A stretch of 59,968 nt of DNA from Thermostichus sp047461615 (GTDB lineage Bacteria; Cyanobacteriota; Cyanobacteriia; Thermostichales; Thermostichaceae). Where the stretch lies: positions 1 to 59,968 of the forward strand of contig NZ_JANSHI010000016.1 in NCBI RefSeq assembly GCF_047461615.1. The letters are read 5' to 3'. The notes beneath the pieces are model-generated. The model searched no databases. It saw only the letters and a list, made by a program, of their open reading frames with translations, and was not told the DNA's origin. The position numbers were made by a program, and so were the translations under genes. Below, in pieces: positions 9,780 to 18,459 of this stretch (positions within the stretch are counted from its first letter, which is position 1; every line of letters starts with the position of its first letter).

Positions 9780-10130
9780 TTAGTGCACCACCACCTTAAC
9801 GTTGGCGTTGTTCAAGCCGGGACGCTTCACCTCAGCCAAGGTCTTGTTGATGGCGTACTTCTGGTTGATGGAGTTGATCAACTCGGTTTGGTTGTACTTC
9901 TTGGCCACGCCCCACAGATCGGCAATCAGGTCGTAGGAACCATCAGGGTTCTTGGACCAGCCCAGATCGTAGTCGCCCTCCAACTGGGCCACGATGTCAG
10001 CGCGAACACGCTGGCCATTGTAGCCACGCACCTCGGCGTTCAGCTTAACGGTGTAGCCAAGATCGCGCAGGGAGTTGATCAGGATTTGGCCGTCGGTGAT
10101 TTTGGTGCGCAGAGTGCTAAAATGGGACAT
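9780..10130 (-). CDS. ycf35: Ycf35-like DUF1257 protein
   Basis: A 116-residue soluble protein of the DUF1257/Ycf35 family, found in cyanobacteria and in red-lineage plastid genomes; its function is not established. Seen: the family opening MSHFSTLRTKI, the block LGYTVKLNAEVRGYNGQ and the central DLIADLWGVAK. Length is normal. A purine-rich ribosome site (AGGAGGAGA) precedes the ATG. It lies about 120 bases downstream of the ycf46 homologue in the same direction, so the two may share a transcript ending at the hairpin at 9718-9737. Confidence 0.9.
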   Translation of the reverse strand: MSHFSTLRTKITDGQILINSLRDLGYTVKLNAEVRGYNGQRVRADIVAQLEGDYDLGWSKNPDGSYDLIADLWGVAKKYNQTELINSINQKYAINKTLAEVKRPGLNNANVKVVVH

Positions 10131-10249
10131 GGTGTTTCTCTCCTCCTTTGTGTAGGGGTTGGAACGTCAACAGAAACAACGGGCAACTTCTAGCGAAGGG
10201 TTGAGGCCATCTCTACCTATGCGGCAGTGATGTGGGCCTCAACCTTTTA

Positions 10250-11761
10250 CTAGAACTCCAGCCGTTGGTACTCGGCTACAGCAGCTGCTGCTGGCCGAGC
10301 CCGCTGCTGGGCCCATTCCCTCAACGCTACCACTTGCTCCGTCATGGTGCGGGATAGCGGTTGAGTTGCTTTCGTTGCTGCCAAAATGTCCAACTGGGTA
10401 AACTCACGGTTTTGGGCAAACGCTTCATACATGGCAGCAATCAAAACTTGTTCGATCTCCGCGCCGGAGAAGCCTTCGCAGGCAGCGGCTAGCTGGCGCA
10501 GGTCAAAGCGACTGATATCGCGCCGCCGCTTCTGCAGGTGGATCCGGAAGATTTCCATGCGCTCGTTGATGTTGGGCAGATCCACAAAGAAGATCTCGTC
10601 AAAACGGCCCTTGCGCAGGAACTCTCCAGGAAGGCGATCCACGCGGTTAGCAGTGGCAATTACGAAAACCGGCGCGCGCTTCTCCTGCATCCAAGTGAGG
10701 AAGGAACCGAAAATGCGGCTGGAGGTGCCCCCATCGGAGTCGCTAGAGCCTGCTGCTCCTGCAAAGGCTTTATCCAGCTCGTCGATGAAGAGGATGGCTG
10801 GCGCCAGCGATTCGGCGGTGCGCAGGGCGCTGCGGAGGTTGGCCTCTGATTTCCCCACCATGGAGCCATCGTAAACGCGGCCCATGTCTAGGCGCAGCAG
10901 GGGCAAGCCCCAGAGACGAGCGGTAGTCTTGGCAATCAGGGACTTGCCGCAGCCAGGCACCCCCAGGATCAGCAAGCCCTTGGGGGCAGGTAGCCCGTAG
11001 GCGCGGGCTCGCTCGGTAAAAGCCTCGGAACGCTGCAGCAACCAGCGCTTTAACTCCTCGAGGCCGCCAACCGCGTCGATGGACTCGTCCTCTTCGATGA
11101 ACTCAAGGATGCCATTGCGGCGGATGATTTGCTTTTTCTCGGAAAGGATGATGTCCACCTCCGCCTCGCTGAGGCGGCCATGCATCACCACCGCCTTGCG
11201 GTAAACTTTTTCCGCCTCGTCCTGCGTCAGCCCTAGGGCCGCCTTGACCAACTTTTCTCGGGTTTCGGAGCTCAGGGATCCCCCGCGCGGAAGCTGCTCC
11301 AGCTGCCGGTTGAGGATGCGCTCTAGCGTGGCCATGTCGGGAAGGGGGAAGTCCACCACGCAGATATCCTTTTCCAGCTCAACTGGGATTACCTGCACCG
11401 GCGACATGAGGAGAAGCGTTTTGTGGGATCCCTTGAGGCTGGCGACAGCATCCCGCAGCCAGCGCTTGACCTCAGGGTTGTCCAGAAAGTCGTGCAGATC
11501 CTTGAAAACAAAGATGGCAGGATCTTTGTGCTCCATCACCCACTGGATAGCGGGCTGCGGAGACTGGGTGTTGTGCTGGGTTAGGCTGCGGGGGTTGCCG
11601 TATTCAACAATGCCGTGAGTAACTGTCCAGGTAAACAAGCGCCGCTGCGGCCTAAGAGTACGGGCAATCGCCGCCAGGGTTGCCTCCGCCCGCTCCTCCT
11701 CTGAGGTAACCAGGTAAAGCAGTGGGTATTGAGCTTGGATGAGGATGCTGAGCTCTTGCAT
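10250..11761 (-). CDS. ycf46: Ycf46-type AAA ATPase
   Basis: A 503-residue AAA+ protein of the Ycf46 family, conserved in cyanobacteria and red-lineage plastids and linked in some cyanobacteria to regulation of photosynthesis and carbon use. Seen: an N-terminal regulatory half (about 1-240) that also looks like a degenerate ATPase, then one classical AAA module with Walker A LGVPGCGKS (about 263), Walker B ILFIDELDKA (about 320), sensor region VIATANRVDRLPGEFLRKGRFDE with the arginine-finger arrangement, and the C-terminal helical lid. The ATG at 11761 (MQELSILIQ) is favoured; another ATG lies 12 bases upstream. Probably cotranscribed with the RHH gene above it. Confidence 0.92.
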   Translation of the reverse strand: MQELSILIQAQYPLLYLVTSEEERAEATLAAIARTLRPQRRLFTWTVTHGIVEYGNPRSLTQHNTQSPQPAIQWVMEHKDPAIFVFKDLHDFLDNPEVKRWLRDAVASLKGSHKTLLLMSPVQVIPVELEKDICVVDFPLPDMATLERILNRQLEQLPRGGSLSSETREKLVKAALGLTQDEAEKVYRKAVVMHGRLSEAEVDIILSEKKQIIRRNGILEFIEEDESIDAVGGLEELKRWLLQRSEAFTERARAYGLPAPKGLLILGVPGCGKSLIAKTTARLWGLPLLRLDMGRVYDGSMVGKSEANLRSALRTAESLAPAILFIDELDKAFAGAAGSSDSDGGTSSRIFGSFLTWMQEKRAPVFVIATANRVDRLPGEFLRKGRFDEIFFVDLPNINERMEIFRIHLQKRRRDISRFDLRQLAAACEGFSGAEIEQVLIAAMYEAFAQNREFTQLDILAATKATQPLSRTMTEQVVALREWAQQRARPAAAAVAEYQRLEF

Positions 11762-11831
11762 GGAAAACACCAACTGCGCGGAGGGAAACGGGAAAAAGGC
11801 TGAGGCAAGTGGGCGCTAACTGGGAAGCGGC

Positions 11832-12203
11832 CTAGCAGGGCACCAGCGCGTCCTGGCGCTCTTCCCCTGAACCTGTGGCAGCCTCCCAATATCCTGGCTC
11901 CACCGCTTCCAGGATGGCTTCAGCGGCAGACTGTTGGCGGAGAGAGACCACCTCCCCGTTGCGAATGACAAACGGGTGACTGCACTCGGGACAGCGGTGA
12001 ACTCGGTAGGTACTGCCCTGAACTCCCTCGATGATCTCTGGGTGGAGCAAGTAGAAGCTAAGCGCCTTTTCGGCCACCGCTGACATCGGCTCCCTCTCCA
12101 CGGCAGCCCGGATCTTCAGCCTGCGGTGCAGTTCAGGCGAGAGATATAGCGTTACCTTTTGCTTGGCCTCTGGGCCTTCCCCAACCTCTGGCCGCTGACT
12201 CAT
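11832..12203 (-). CDS. Ribbon-helix-helix-like protein upstream of ycf46
   Basis: A 123-residue protein of unrecognised family. Seen: a region at about 16-55 (KVTLYLSPELHRRLKIRAAV, then MSAVAEKALSFYL) with the strand-helix-helix pattern of RHH/MetJ-Arc DNA-binding proteins, followed by a short segment with one CPEC pair (HRCPECSHPF) and an acidic C-terminus. Inference: a dimeric DNA-binding regulator, perhaps of the ycf46 transcript. The ATG at 12203 (MSQRPEVG) is chosen because the extra 23 residues from 12272 look non-coding. It ends about 70 bases before ycf46 in the same direction. Confidence 0.7.
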   Translation of the reverse strand: MSQRPEVGEGPEAKQKVTLYLSPELHRRLKIRAAVEREPMSAVAEKALSFYLLHPEIIEGVQGSTYRVHRCPECSHPFVIRNGEVVSLRQQSAAEAILEAVEPGYWEAATGSGEERQDALVPC

Positions 12204-12374
12204 GGCTAGCTGTTTTCTCGTTACGCGCCGGGCTTGCAAGCCATCATAGCCAGCCTGACGTCTTGACGGCAAAATCTTAACAATCTGTAACGATCTTCTT
12301 GGGGGCTTTCCTGGCTTGTGGAGATCCCCTGCTGGCAGAGTAGGCTGAGTAGGAGATGCAGAAGTTCATTCCCC

Positions 12375-12581
12375 ATGGAACGCCTCATTGCCACCTTCAG
12401 CAAAAGCTTCTTCACGTGGGGCCGTCGTTTCCTGGTGCAAGCCGGCGACGGTTTGGCCAGCCTGAAAGATACGGCCCTAGACAGCGGCAACCTGCTCCTC
12501 TGTAGGGCGCGCATTGCTTTGGCGGATGCCAGCTTCACCACTCTAAGGGCAATTCGCTCTCGCTTCGGCTCGACCCGCTAG
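12375..12581 (+). CDS. Possible small protein of 68 residues
   Basis: A short frame (MERLIATFSKSFFTWG...) in the gap between the RHH gene and the ABC exporter. It is basic and amphipathic with no recognised domain. The only purine-rich site (AGGAG, 12350-12354) is 20 bases upstream of the ATG, too far to be convincing. In favour: its stop overlaps the convergent exporter stop in CTAG, the same geometry as three well-supported gene pairs in this window. I would treat it as a candidate only. Confidence 0.3.
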   Translation: MERLIATFSKSFFTWGRRFLVQAGDGLASLKDTALDSGNLLLCRARIALADASFTTLRAIRSRFGSTR

Positions 12582-14422
12582 CTACCCAGACCTTGCAGCC
12601 GATAGAGCTTGGCATAGAGACCGTTGCGGGCCAGGAGCTCGGCATGGGATCCCTCTTCTTTCAGCTCCCCCCGCTGCAGCACCAGGATGCGATCCACATC
12701 GCGGATGGCGGAGAGACGGTGGGCGACGATGAGGGCAGTGCGATCCCGCAGCAGAGTTTGCAGGGCGGATTGGAGGAGGGCCTCGGTGCCCACATCCAGG
12801 CTAGCGGTAGCCTCATCCAAGACCAGGATCTTGGGATCCCGCCACATGACCCGCAGGAAGCTGATGAGCTGCTTCTGGCCGCTGGAAAGGTTACTGCCCC
12901 GCTCCCGCACAGGGGTGGCATAGCCCTGGGGCAGGCTACCGATGAACTCGTGCAGGTGGAGTTGGCGGGCAACCCGCTCTACCTCGGCCAGATCCCCTTG
13001 CTCACCTAGGGTGATGTTTTGCTGGATATCCCCGGAAAACAGGAAGCCCTCCTGCAGGAGGACCCCTAGGTGACGGTGCAGCTCAGCCTGGGGCAGGTCG
13101 CGAATGTCCACCCCGTCGATGCGAATGCAGCCGCGGCTGACGTCGTAGAGGCGGCAAAGGAGGCGGATGATGGAGCTTTTGCCGGCACCGGTGGGCCCCA
13201 CGAGCGCTACCTTTTCGCCGGGGCGGATGGTGAAGCTGAGGTCTTTGAGCACCCACTCGCCAGGGTTGTAGGCAAACCAGACGTGCTCGAACTGCACCTC
13301 CCCTCTGGCCGTGGGGGGCAGGTGGCGCGGCTGGGCGGGATCCCGAAGGGTCACCGGCAGGCTGAGGATGTGGTCGATGCGTTCCACAGCGGTGAACCCT
13401 GACTGGAGGGCAGTGAACTTTTCTGCCAACTGGCGCAGCGGGTTAAAAAAGCGCTGGGAAAAGAGGATAAAGGCGTAGAGGCTGCCCAAGGTCAGGGGCT
13501 CCGTAAGCAGGGGCAGGGATCCTCTCCAGTTGCTCTTACTAGCGGCGATGACCTGCTGCCCGCCTACCCAGAGGAGAGCAGCCACTGCCAACCACGCAAC
13601 CCACTCCAAAACGGCAGAAAGGGCAGCGTCGTAGAAGATGGTCTGATCCACCTCTTGGATATGGCGCCGATTGATGGTTTGAAACATCTTGCTGTTGAGC
13701 CGCTCCCGGCAAAACAGTTGCACCACGGCAATGCCCAAGAGGTTTTCCTGGATCCAGGCGTTGAGCTTGGAGAGCTCTTCCCGGGCGCGAAAGTCGGCAA
13801 GGCGAAAGCGGCGCTGCAGCTCGACGACCAAAGCGCTGATAGGCAGGACGAGGAGGATGAGCAGCAGGCCCAGATCCCAGCGCTGGCTGAGCATCACCGT
13901 GGCAACGACCAGCAGGGTAAACAGGTCGCTGACAATGCCAACCGCACCGGTGGAAAACACGTCCCCCAACGCTTCCACGTCGCTGGTGATGCGGGTAATC
14001 AGCTTGCCCACGGGGGTGCGGTCAAAAAACTGAGCCGGCAGGGCCAGAACGTGGGCAAAGAGATCGTTGCGGATGTCGCGGGTTATCAACTGCCCCAGCT
14101 TCTGGCTGGTATACCCTTCCAAGGCTTGAAAAACCCAGCGGACAAGCAGCGTGAGCAGCAACAGGCCCAAGTAGGGCCAGAGGCCGGCAAGGGGCCTACT
14201 ATCCCCCTGGGCAAAGGCTTGGGCGATGGGGCCATCCAGAGCCCGCTGCAGGATCAAGGGCTGCACCGCATCCGCCAAGGCCAGGGGGGGCAGGAAGGCC
14301 AAGGCAGCCAACAACAGCTTCAGGTGCCGCCGGGCGTAGGGCCAGAGCAGCCGCAGCAGCCGCCAATCGCTTCGGGGATCCCTGGAGGAAGCGGCCTCGG
14401 AGGAAGAGGTAGGAAGGCTCAC
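12578..14422 (-). CDS. ABC exporter half-transporter (fused permease and ATPase)
   Basis: A 614-residue fusion of a six-helix type I exporter membrane domain (about 25-345) and a nucleotide-binding domain (about 370-600). Seen: Walker A LVGPTGAGKSS, signature NLSSGQKQL (a conservative SSGQ in place of SGGQ), Walker B ILVLDEATASLD and H-loop IVAHRLS. It belongs to the MdlB/MsbA-like multidrug or lipid exporter group and must act as a dimer; no partner half-transporter is adjacent, so a homodimer or a distant partner is likely. Substrate unknown. Its terminal stop lies in a CTAG shared with a possible small convergent frame. Confidence 0.92.
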   Translation of the reverse strand: MSLPTSSSEAASSRDPRSDWRLLRLLWPYARRHLKLLLAALAFLPPLALADAVQPLILQRALDGPIAQAFAQGDSRPLAGLWPYLGLLLLTLLVRWVFQALEGYTSQKLGQLITRDIRNDLFAHVLALPAQFFDRTPVGKLITRITSDVEALGDVFSTGAVGIVSDLFTLLVVATVMLSQRWDLGLLLILLVLPISALVVELQRRFRLADFRAREELSKLNAWIQENLLGIAVVQLFCRERLNSKMFQTINRRHIQEVDQTIFYDAALSAVLEWVAWLAVAALLWVGGQQVIAASKSNWRGSLPLLTEPLTLGSLYAFILFSQRFFNPLRQLAEKFTALQSGFTAVERIDHILSLPVTLRDPAQPRHLPPTARGEVQFEHVWFAYNPGEWVLKDLSFTIRPGEKVALVGPTGAGKSSIIRLLCRLYDVSRGCIRIDGVDIRDLPQAELHRHLGVLLQEGFLFSGDIQQNITLGEQGDLAEVERVARQLHLHEFIGSLPQGYATPVRERGSNLSSGQKQLISFLRVMWRDPKILVLDEATASLDVGTEALLQSALQTLLRDRTALIVAHRLSAIRDVDRILVLQRGELKEEGSHAELLARNGLYAKLYRLQGLGS

Positions 14423-14582
14423 GGACTTCTACCCAAGAACGCTGATGACACCTCGTGGAGATTGGCGCGCGCCAGCAAGGAGCTGGGGCACAGCTAAACC
14501 CGACAAGGGTCCGCCAAGCCGTGGTTCAATGTCTCAGCCATGGGCGCAAATCCCATTGCCGCACCGCTGTCGCGAACGAAGA

Positions 14583-15530
14583 CTAGAGGGAAGCTCCGTT
14601 CCCCACCTGGGCAGAGAACTGAGAAGGGACCATCTTGGTGCCCACACCGGCATCGGTCAGCAGCTCCAGGAGCAGGGAGTGAGGGGAGCCGCCATCCAGG
14701 ATGTGGGCAGCGCGCACCCCTTGGGCCAAGGCGCGAATGCAGCACTGCACCTTGGGGATCATTCCCCCTCTGACCACCCCTGTCCGGATCAACTGGCGGG
14801 CCGTCTCGATATCCAGGAGCGTAATCAGGGAGCTGGGATCCTCAGGATCCCTGAGAATGCCTGGGGTATCGGTGAGGAGGATTAACTTCTCTGCCCCTAA
14901 AGAGGCTGCCAGCTCCCCGGCCACGGTGTCGGCGTTGATGTTGTAGGCTTGGCCGGTCTCGTCAGCGGCCACACTGGCAATGACCGGGATCTGGTTGCCC
15001 TCTAGCAGAGTGTGCAGCACCCGCGGGTTGACGCTGCTCACCTCCCCCACAAAGCCAATTTCCGCTCGACCCTGGGAGCGAGCTCTAATGAGGTTGCCAT
15101 CCCGGCCACACAGCCCCACCGCCGATCCGCCAGCCAGGCTAATGAGCTGGACAATCTGTTTGTTGACTTTGCCCACCAGCACCATCTCCACCACCTCCAT
15201 GGTGGCGGCATCGGTTACCCGTAGGCCGTCGACAAACTTGAAAGGGATGTCCAGCTTCTGGAGCCAACTGTTGATTTCCGGCCCCCCGCCATGCACCAGC
15301 ACCGGCCGAATGCCGACACAGGCAAGAAAAACAATATCCCGCAGCACCTCAGCTCGGCGCTCCTGCTGCACCATGGCGGCGCCGCCGTATTTGATGACCA
15401 TGATGCGCCCCTGGTACTGCTGGATGTAGGGCAGGGCTTCGAGGAGAATCTGCGCCCGTGTTAGGGGATCACAGGCCACAGCCTGAGAGCTGGTTGCTGC
15501 CGAAAGAGAGGCGTTGCTCTGCACGGCCAA
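14583..15530 (-). CDS. argB: Acetylglutamate kinase
   Basis: Phosphorylates N-acetylglutamate with ATP, the controlled step of arginine synthesis; in cyanobacteria the PII protein binds it and relieves arginine feedback. Seen: the amino-acid kinase fold with MVIKYGGAAM near the start, FLACVGIRPVLVHGGGPEIN, and the C-terminal GGMIPKVQCCIRALAQGV with an effector-domain tail. Length 315; the first 20 residues are variable and low in complexity, so an internal start is possible. It stands alone, about 160 bases upstream of the exporter gene, and the gap holds no gene I can support. Confidence 0.95.
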   Translation of the reverse strand: MAVQSNASLSAATSSQAVACDPLTRAQILLEALPYIQQYQGRIMVIKYGGAAMVQQERRAEVLRDIVFLACVGIRPVLVHGGGPEINSWLQKLDIPFKFVDGLRVTDAATMEVVEMVLVGKVNKQIVQLISLAGGSAVGLCGRDGNLIRARSQGRAEIGFVGEVSSVNPRVLHTLLEGNQIPVIASVAADETGQAYNINADTVAGELAASLGAEKLILLTDTPGILRDPEDPSSLITLLDIETARQLIRTGVVRGGMIPKVQCCIRALAQGVRAAHILDGGSPHSLLLELLTDAGVGTKMVPSQFSAQVGNGASL

Positions 15531-15579
15531 AAGTCTCGTGTAAAACTTCCCGAAGATCGTACTAGAAACTAGCAGACGG

Positions 15580-18051
15580 CTAGCTGCGCAAGGTAACCGG
15601 AAAGCGCTTTTCTAGCTGTGCCCTCACCTGGTTTTGCGCAGCTTCCACTTCGGCATCGGTGAGCGTGCGATCCAGAGCGCGATAGACCAGCCGGAAGGCC
15701 AGACTGCGCTGCCCTGGCGGTACCCCTTGGCCGCGGTACTCGTCAAAAAGCTGCACCGACTGCAACAGAGGGCCTGCCGCCTGGCGGATGACCTCCTCGA
15801 TTTCCGCCACCGATAGCTCCAGCGGCGCAAAGAAGGCAATGTCCCGGGCCGAGGCGGGGAAAGGGGAAAAGGGGGAAAATTGCACCCGGCCCCGCCTCTC
15901 TAGGCTGGCTAGCAAGGGATCCAACTCCAGCTCAAACCCATAGACCTCCTCCGGCAAATCTTTCTCCTGGCAAAGGCGGGGGTGAAGCTGCCCGAATAGG
16001 CCAAGGCGGGATCCCTCAATCCAGATGCCAGCCTGTCGACCCGGGTGCAACAGCGGCGATTGCGCCTCAGGGGGATCCGGGCGAAATTCCGGGGTAAACC
16101 CCAGCCGCTCCAGTGCCGAGACCAAGAGCCCCTTGGCCTCGAACCAGTCCATGGGCCGGTTGTGGTGCCGCCAGTCATTGGGGTTGAGATCCCCGCCCAG
16201 AATGCCCCCCAAGTGCTCCGCCTCTTGATAGGGCTCAGGACTGGAGGGAGGGGCATAGGCAAAGACGTGGCCAATTTCAAAAGCCTGCAGGGGGCCATTC
16301 CCCTGGGCCCAGTTGTAGCGGAAGGCCTCCACCAAGCCAGGCAGCAGCGCCTTGCGCACAGCGGAGTACTCGGGGGAAAGCGGATTGGCGATTTTGACCA
16401 GGGAGCTGTCCTCGTCCGCTGGACAAAGGGAGATGTGGTACACCTCCGTCAGGCCAATGCCCCGCATCACCTCGCGAATTTGCCGCGTCAAAGTCTCCCG
16501 TGTCGAGAGGGATCCCACCAGCGGCTCCGTGGGCAGGGTTTCGGAGAAGCGGTTGTAGCCGTAGAGGCGGGCAAACTCCTCAATCAGGTCGATCTCTCGC
16601 TCGACATCCCGCAAGCGATGGGGGGGAACAGATACCTGCCAAACGCAGCTAGCCACGCTGGCCGTCGCGGTAGCGGGGTCGGCCTTGGGGGCAACTGCCT
16701 GAGAGCGGGAAAGCTGAAAGCCCAACGCCGACAGGATTTCCTCCACCTCCTCTGGACGCACCTCGTCCCCCAGCACGTCAATAAGCCGCGACAGCCGCAG
16801 CTGGAGCGTCCGCTCCAAGGGTGGCCGCTGGTCAAACGTGGTCAGGCCCACCACCGCGCCTCCAGCCAGCTCCAAGATTAACTGCACCGCCCGATCCCGC
16901 GCCAGCTCAAGGGTAGCCAAGTTAACCCCTCGCTCATAGCGGGCCGAGGCTTCGGTGCGCAGCCCCTGCAAGCGGGACGAGCGGCGCGTGACCACGGGGT
17001 CAAAGAGGGCTGCCTCCAGAAAAACCTTGGTGGTGGCTGCGTCTACTTCCGTCTCCTCCCCTCCCATGACGCCAGCCAGGGCCACCGGTCGGCTGCCGGC
17101 AACGATGAGGTGGTTTTCAGCGTGCAAAGTACGGATTTGGCCGTCCAGAGTTTTCAGGGTTTCTCCCGGCTGGGCAAAGCGCACTTCGATGGTGGGTTCC
17201 TCCTTGCCCATGACCTGCAGTAGGCGATCCCAATCGAAAGCGTGCAGGGGCTGGCCCCATTCCAGCAGGATCAAGTTGGTAACATCCACAACATTGTTGA
17301 TGGAGCGCATGCCGGCGGCGGCCAGCCGGTGTTTGAGCCAGTCGGGGGAAGGGCCAACCTTCACCCCCTCAATCAGCACGCCGCTGTAGGCGGGACAAGC
17401 TTTGGCATTGGCAATGCGCAACTGGAAGTTGGGGATGGGCAGAGCCTGCAGGGGCTGGACGGGTGGCAGGCGTAGCGGGTTGCGGGTAAGAGCGGCCACC
17501 TCGCGGGCAATCCCCACCATGCTTAGAGCGTCGGCCCGGTTGGCGGTGGAGGTGAGATCCAGCACCACATCGTCCAGGCCCAGCAGGGGGCGCACATCAG
17601 AGCCCAGCGGATGAGCCTTGAGGTCCAAATCGGGGGGAAATTCGTGGATCCCCGCCGAAGCTTTCTCCAGGCCCAGCTCAGCCAGAGAACAGATCATGCC
17701 TTCCGAGAGCACCCCTCGCTTTTCCGCTTTGGCGATGGTCAGGTTCACCGCCGGCAAATGGGTGCCTGGTGTAGCCACAGGAACCAGCAGGCCAGGACGG
17801 GCGTTGGCAGCTCCGCAGACAATCGTGGCCGGCCGTTCGCCTCCCAAATCCACCTGACAGACCCGCAGCCTATCGGCATTGGGATGGGGCTCGGCAGCCA
17901 GGATCTTGCCCAGAACCACTCCCTCTGCCCAACGTCGGCGATCCTCAATCTCCTCTACTTCAAAGCCCACCATGGTGAGGGCTTCCGCCAGTTCTTCCGG
18001 GGAAAGCTCAAAATCCACCAGTTCCCGCAGCCACTTCAAGGAGATGCGCAT
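15580..18051 (-). CDS. pheT: Phenylalanyl-tRNA synthetase beta subunit
   Basis: Beta chain of the alpha2-beta2 enzyme that charges tRNA-Phe. Seen in order: the opening MRISLKWLRELVDF, the tRNA-binding EMAP/OB domain (about 40-150, PHPNADRLRVCQVDLGG), the B3/B4 editing domain (about 210-385), the B5 domain, the catalytic-like core with PLSPEYSAVRKALLPGL, and the C-terminal FDX-ACB anticodon domain (about 730-823). The ATG at 18051 is chosen over 18078 because the family starts at MRISLKWL. Length 823 is normal. No pheS is nearby, as is common in cyanobacteria. Confidence 0.97.
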   Translation of the reverse strand: MRISLKWLRELVDFELSPEELAEALTMVGFEVEEIEDRRRWAEGVVLGKILAAEPHPNADRLRVCQVDLGGERPATIVCGAANARPGLLVPVATPGTHLPAVNLTIAKAEKRGVLSEGMICSLAELGLEKASAGIHEFPPDLDLKAHPLGSDVRPLLGLDDVVLDLTSTANRADALSMVGIAREVAALTRNPLRLPPVQPLQALPIPNFQLRIANAKACPAYSGVLIEGVKVGPSPDWLKHRLAAAGMRSINNVVDVTNLILLEWGQPLHAFDWDRLLQVMGKEEPTIEVRFAQPGETLKTLDGQIRTLHAENHLIVAGSRPVALAGVMGGEETEVDAATTKVFLEAALFDPVVTRRSSRLQGLRTEASARYERGVNLATLELARDRAVQLILELAGGAVVGLTTFDQRPPLERTLQLRLSRLIDVLGDEVRPEEVEEILSALGFQLSRSQAVAPKADPATATASVASCVWQVSVPPHRLRDVEREIDLIEEFARLYGYNRFSETLPTEPLVGSLSTRETLTRQIREVMRGIGLTEVYHISLCPADEDSSLVKIANPLSPEYSAVRKALLPGLVEAFRYNWAQGNGPLQAFEIGHVFAYAPPSSPEPYQEAEHLGGILGGDLNPNDWRHHNRPMDWFEAKGLLVSALERLGFTPEFRPDPPEAQSPLLHPGRQAGIWIEGSRLGLFGQLHPRLCQEKDLPEEVYGFELELDPLLASLERRGRVQFSPFSPFPASARDIAFFAPLELSVAEIEEVIRQAAGPLLQSVQLFDEYRGQGVPPGQRSLAFRLVYRALDRTLTDAEVEAAQNQVRAQLEKRFPVTLRS

Positions 18052-18117
18052 CGCTACTCCAGGGTGCCAACGCCGCACCCATTATCAGATCCCCCTCCAA
18101 AACCGGCAAGAGACTCC

Positions 18118-18213
18118 CTATCCCCCGGCAGCAAAGGTGGCCATGAGGATCAATGACAGCAAGATGCCTGGAAAGAGCAGGGCTATCAGGAGCAGGAACT
18201 CGGAAAGCGTCAT
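18118..18213 (-). CDS. Possible 31-residue single-helix membrane peptide
   Basis: A short frame reading MTLSEFLLLIALLFPGILLS then LILMATFAAGG, almost entirely hydrophobic with one central proline-glycine. Size and character resemble the small subunits of photosystems and cytochrome b6f (28-40 residues), but I cannot match it to any of them. No clear ribosome site is seen. It lies upstream of pheT on the same strand in a 400-base gap between pheT and the dehydrogenase gene, which otherwise holds nothing I can support. Confidence 0.3.
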   Translation of the reverse strand: MTLSEFLLLIALLFPGILLSLILMATFAAGG

Positions 18214-18459
18214 AGGCCAGAGGTAAGCAGAGGCATCACTTTTCAGGCTAGACTCTTCCAGTTGCCTTTCCTCCCTCGGTTTGGGATCTCTTCCGGCTAG
18301 CAAGGTCCTGACCCCAATCGCAACAAGCTTTGCCCTCCTGCTGGGTACTTTGGCAGGCCGTAGGCAACCAAGGCAGCCTAGGGCAGGGCATCGAGAGTTC
18401 CCACCCTCTAGGGCGGGGAGGATGGCAAAAAGAGGTAAAGAACTTCTCCGACAGCCGCA

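Noticed and set aside
13655..14497. 280-codon frame opposite the ABC exporter
   Set aside because: Antisense to conserved exporter motifs; composition (His, Gln, Gly) is that of a shadow frame.
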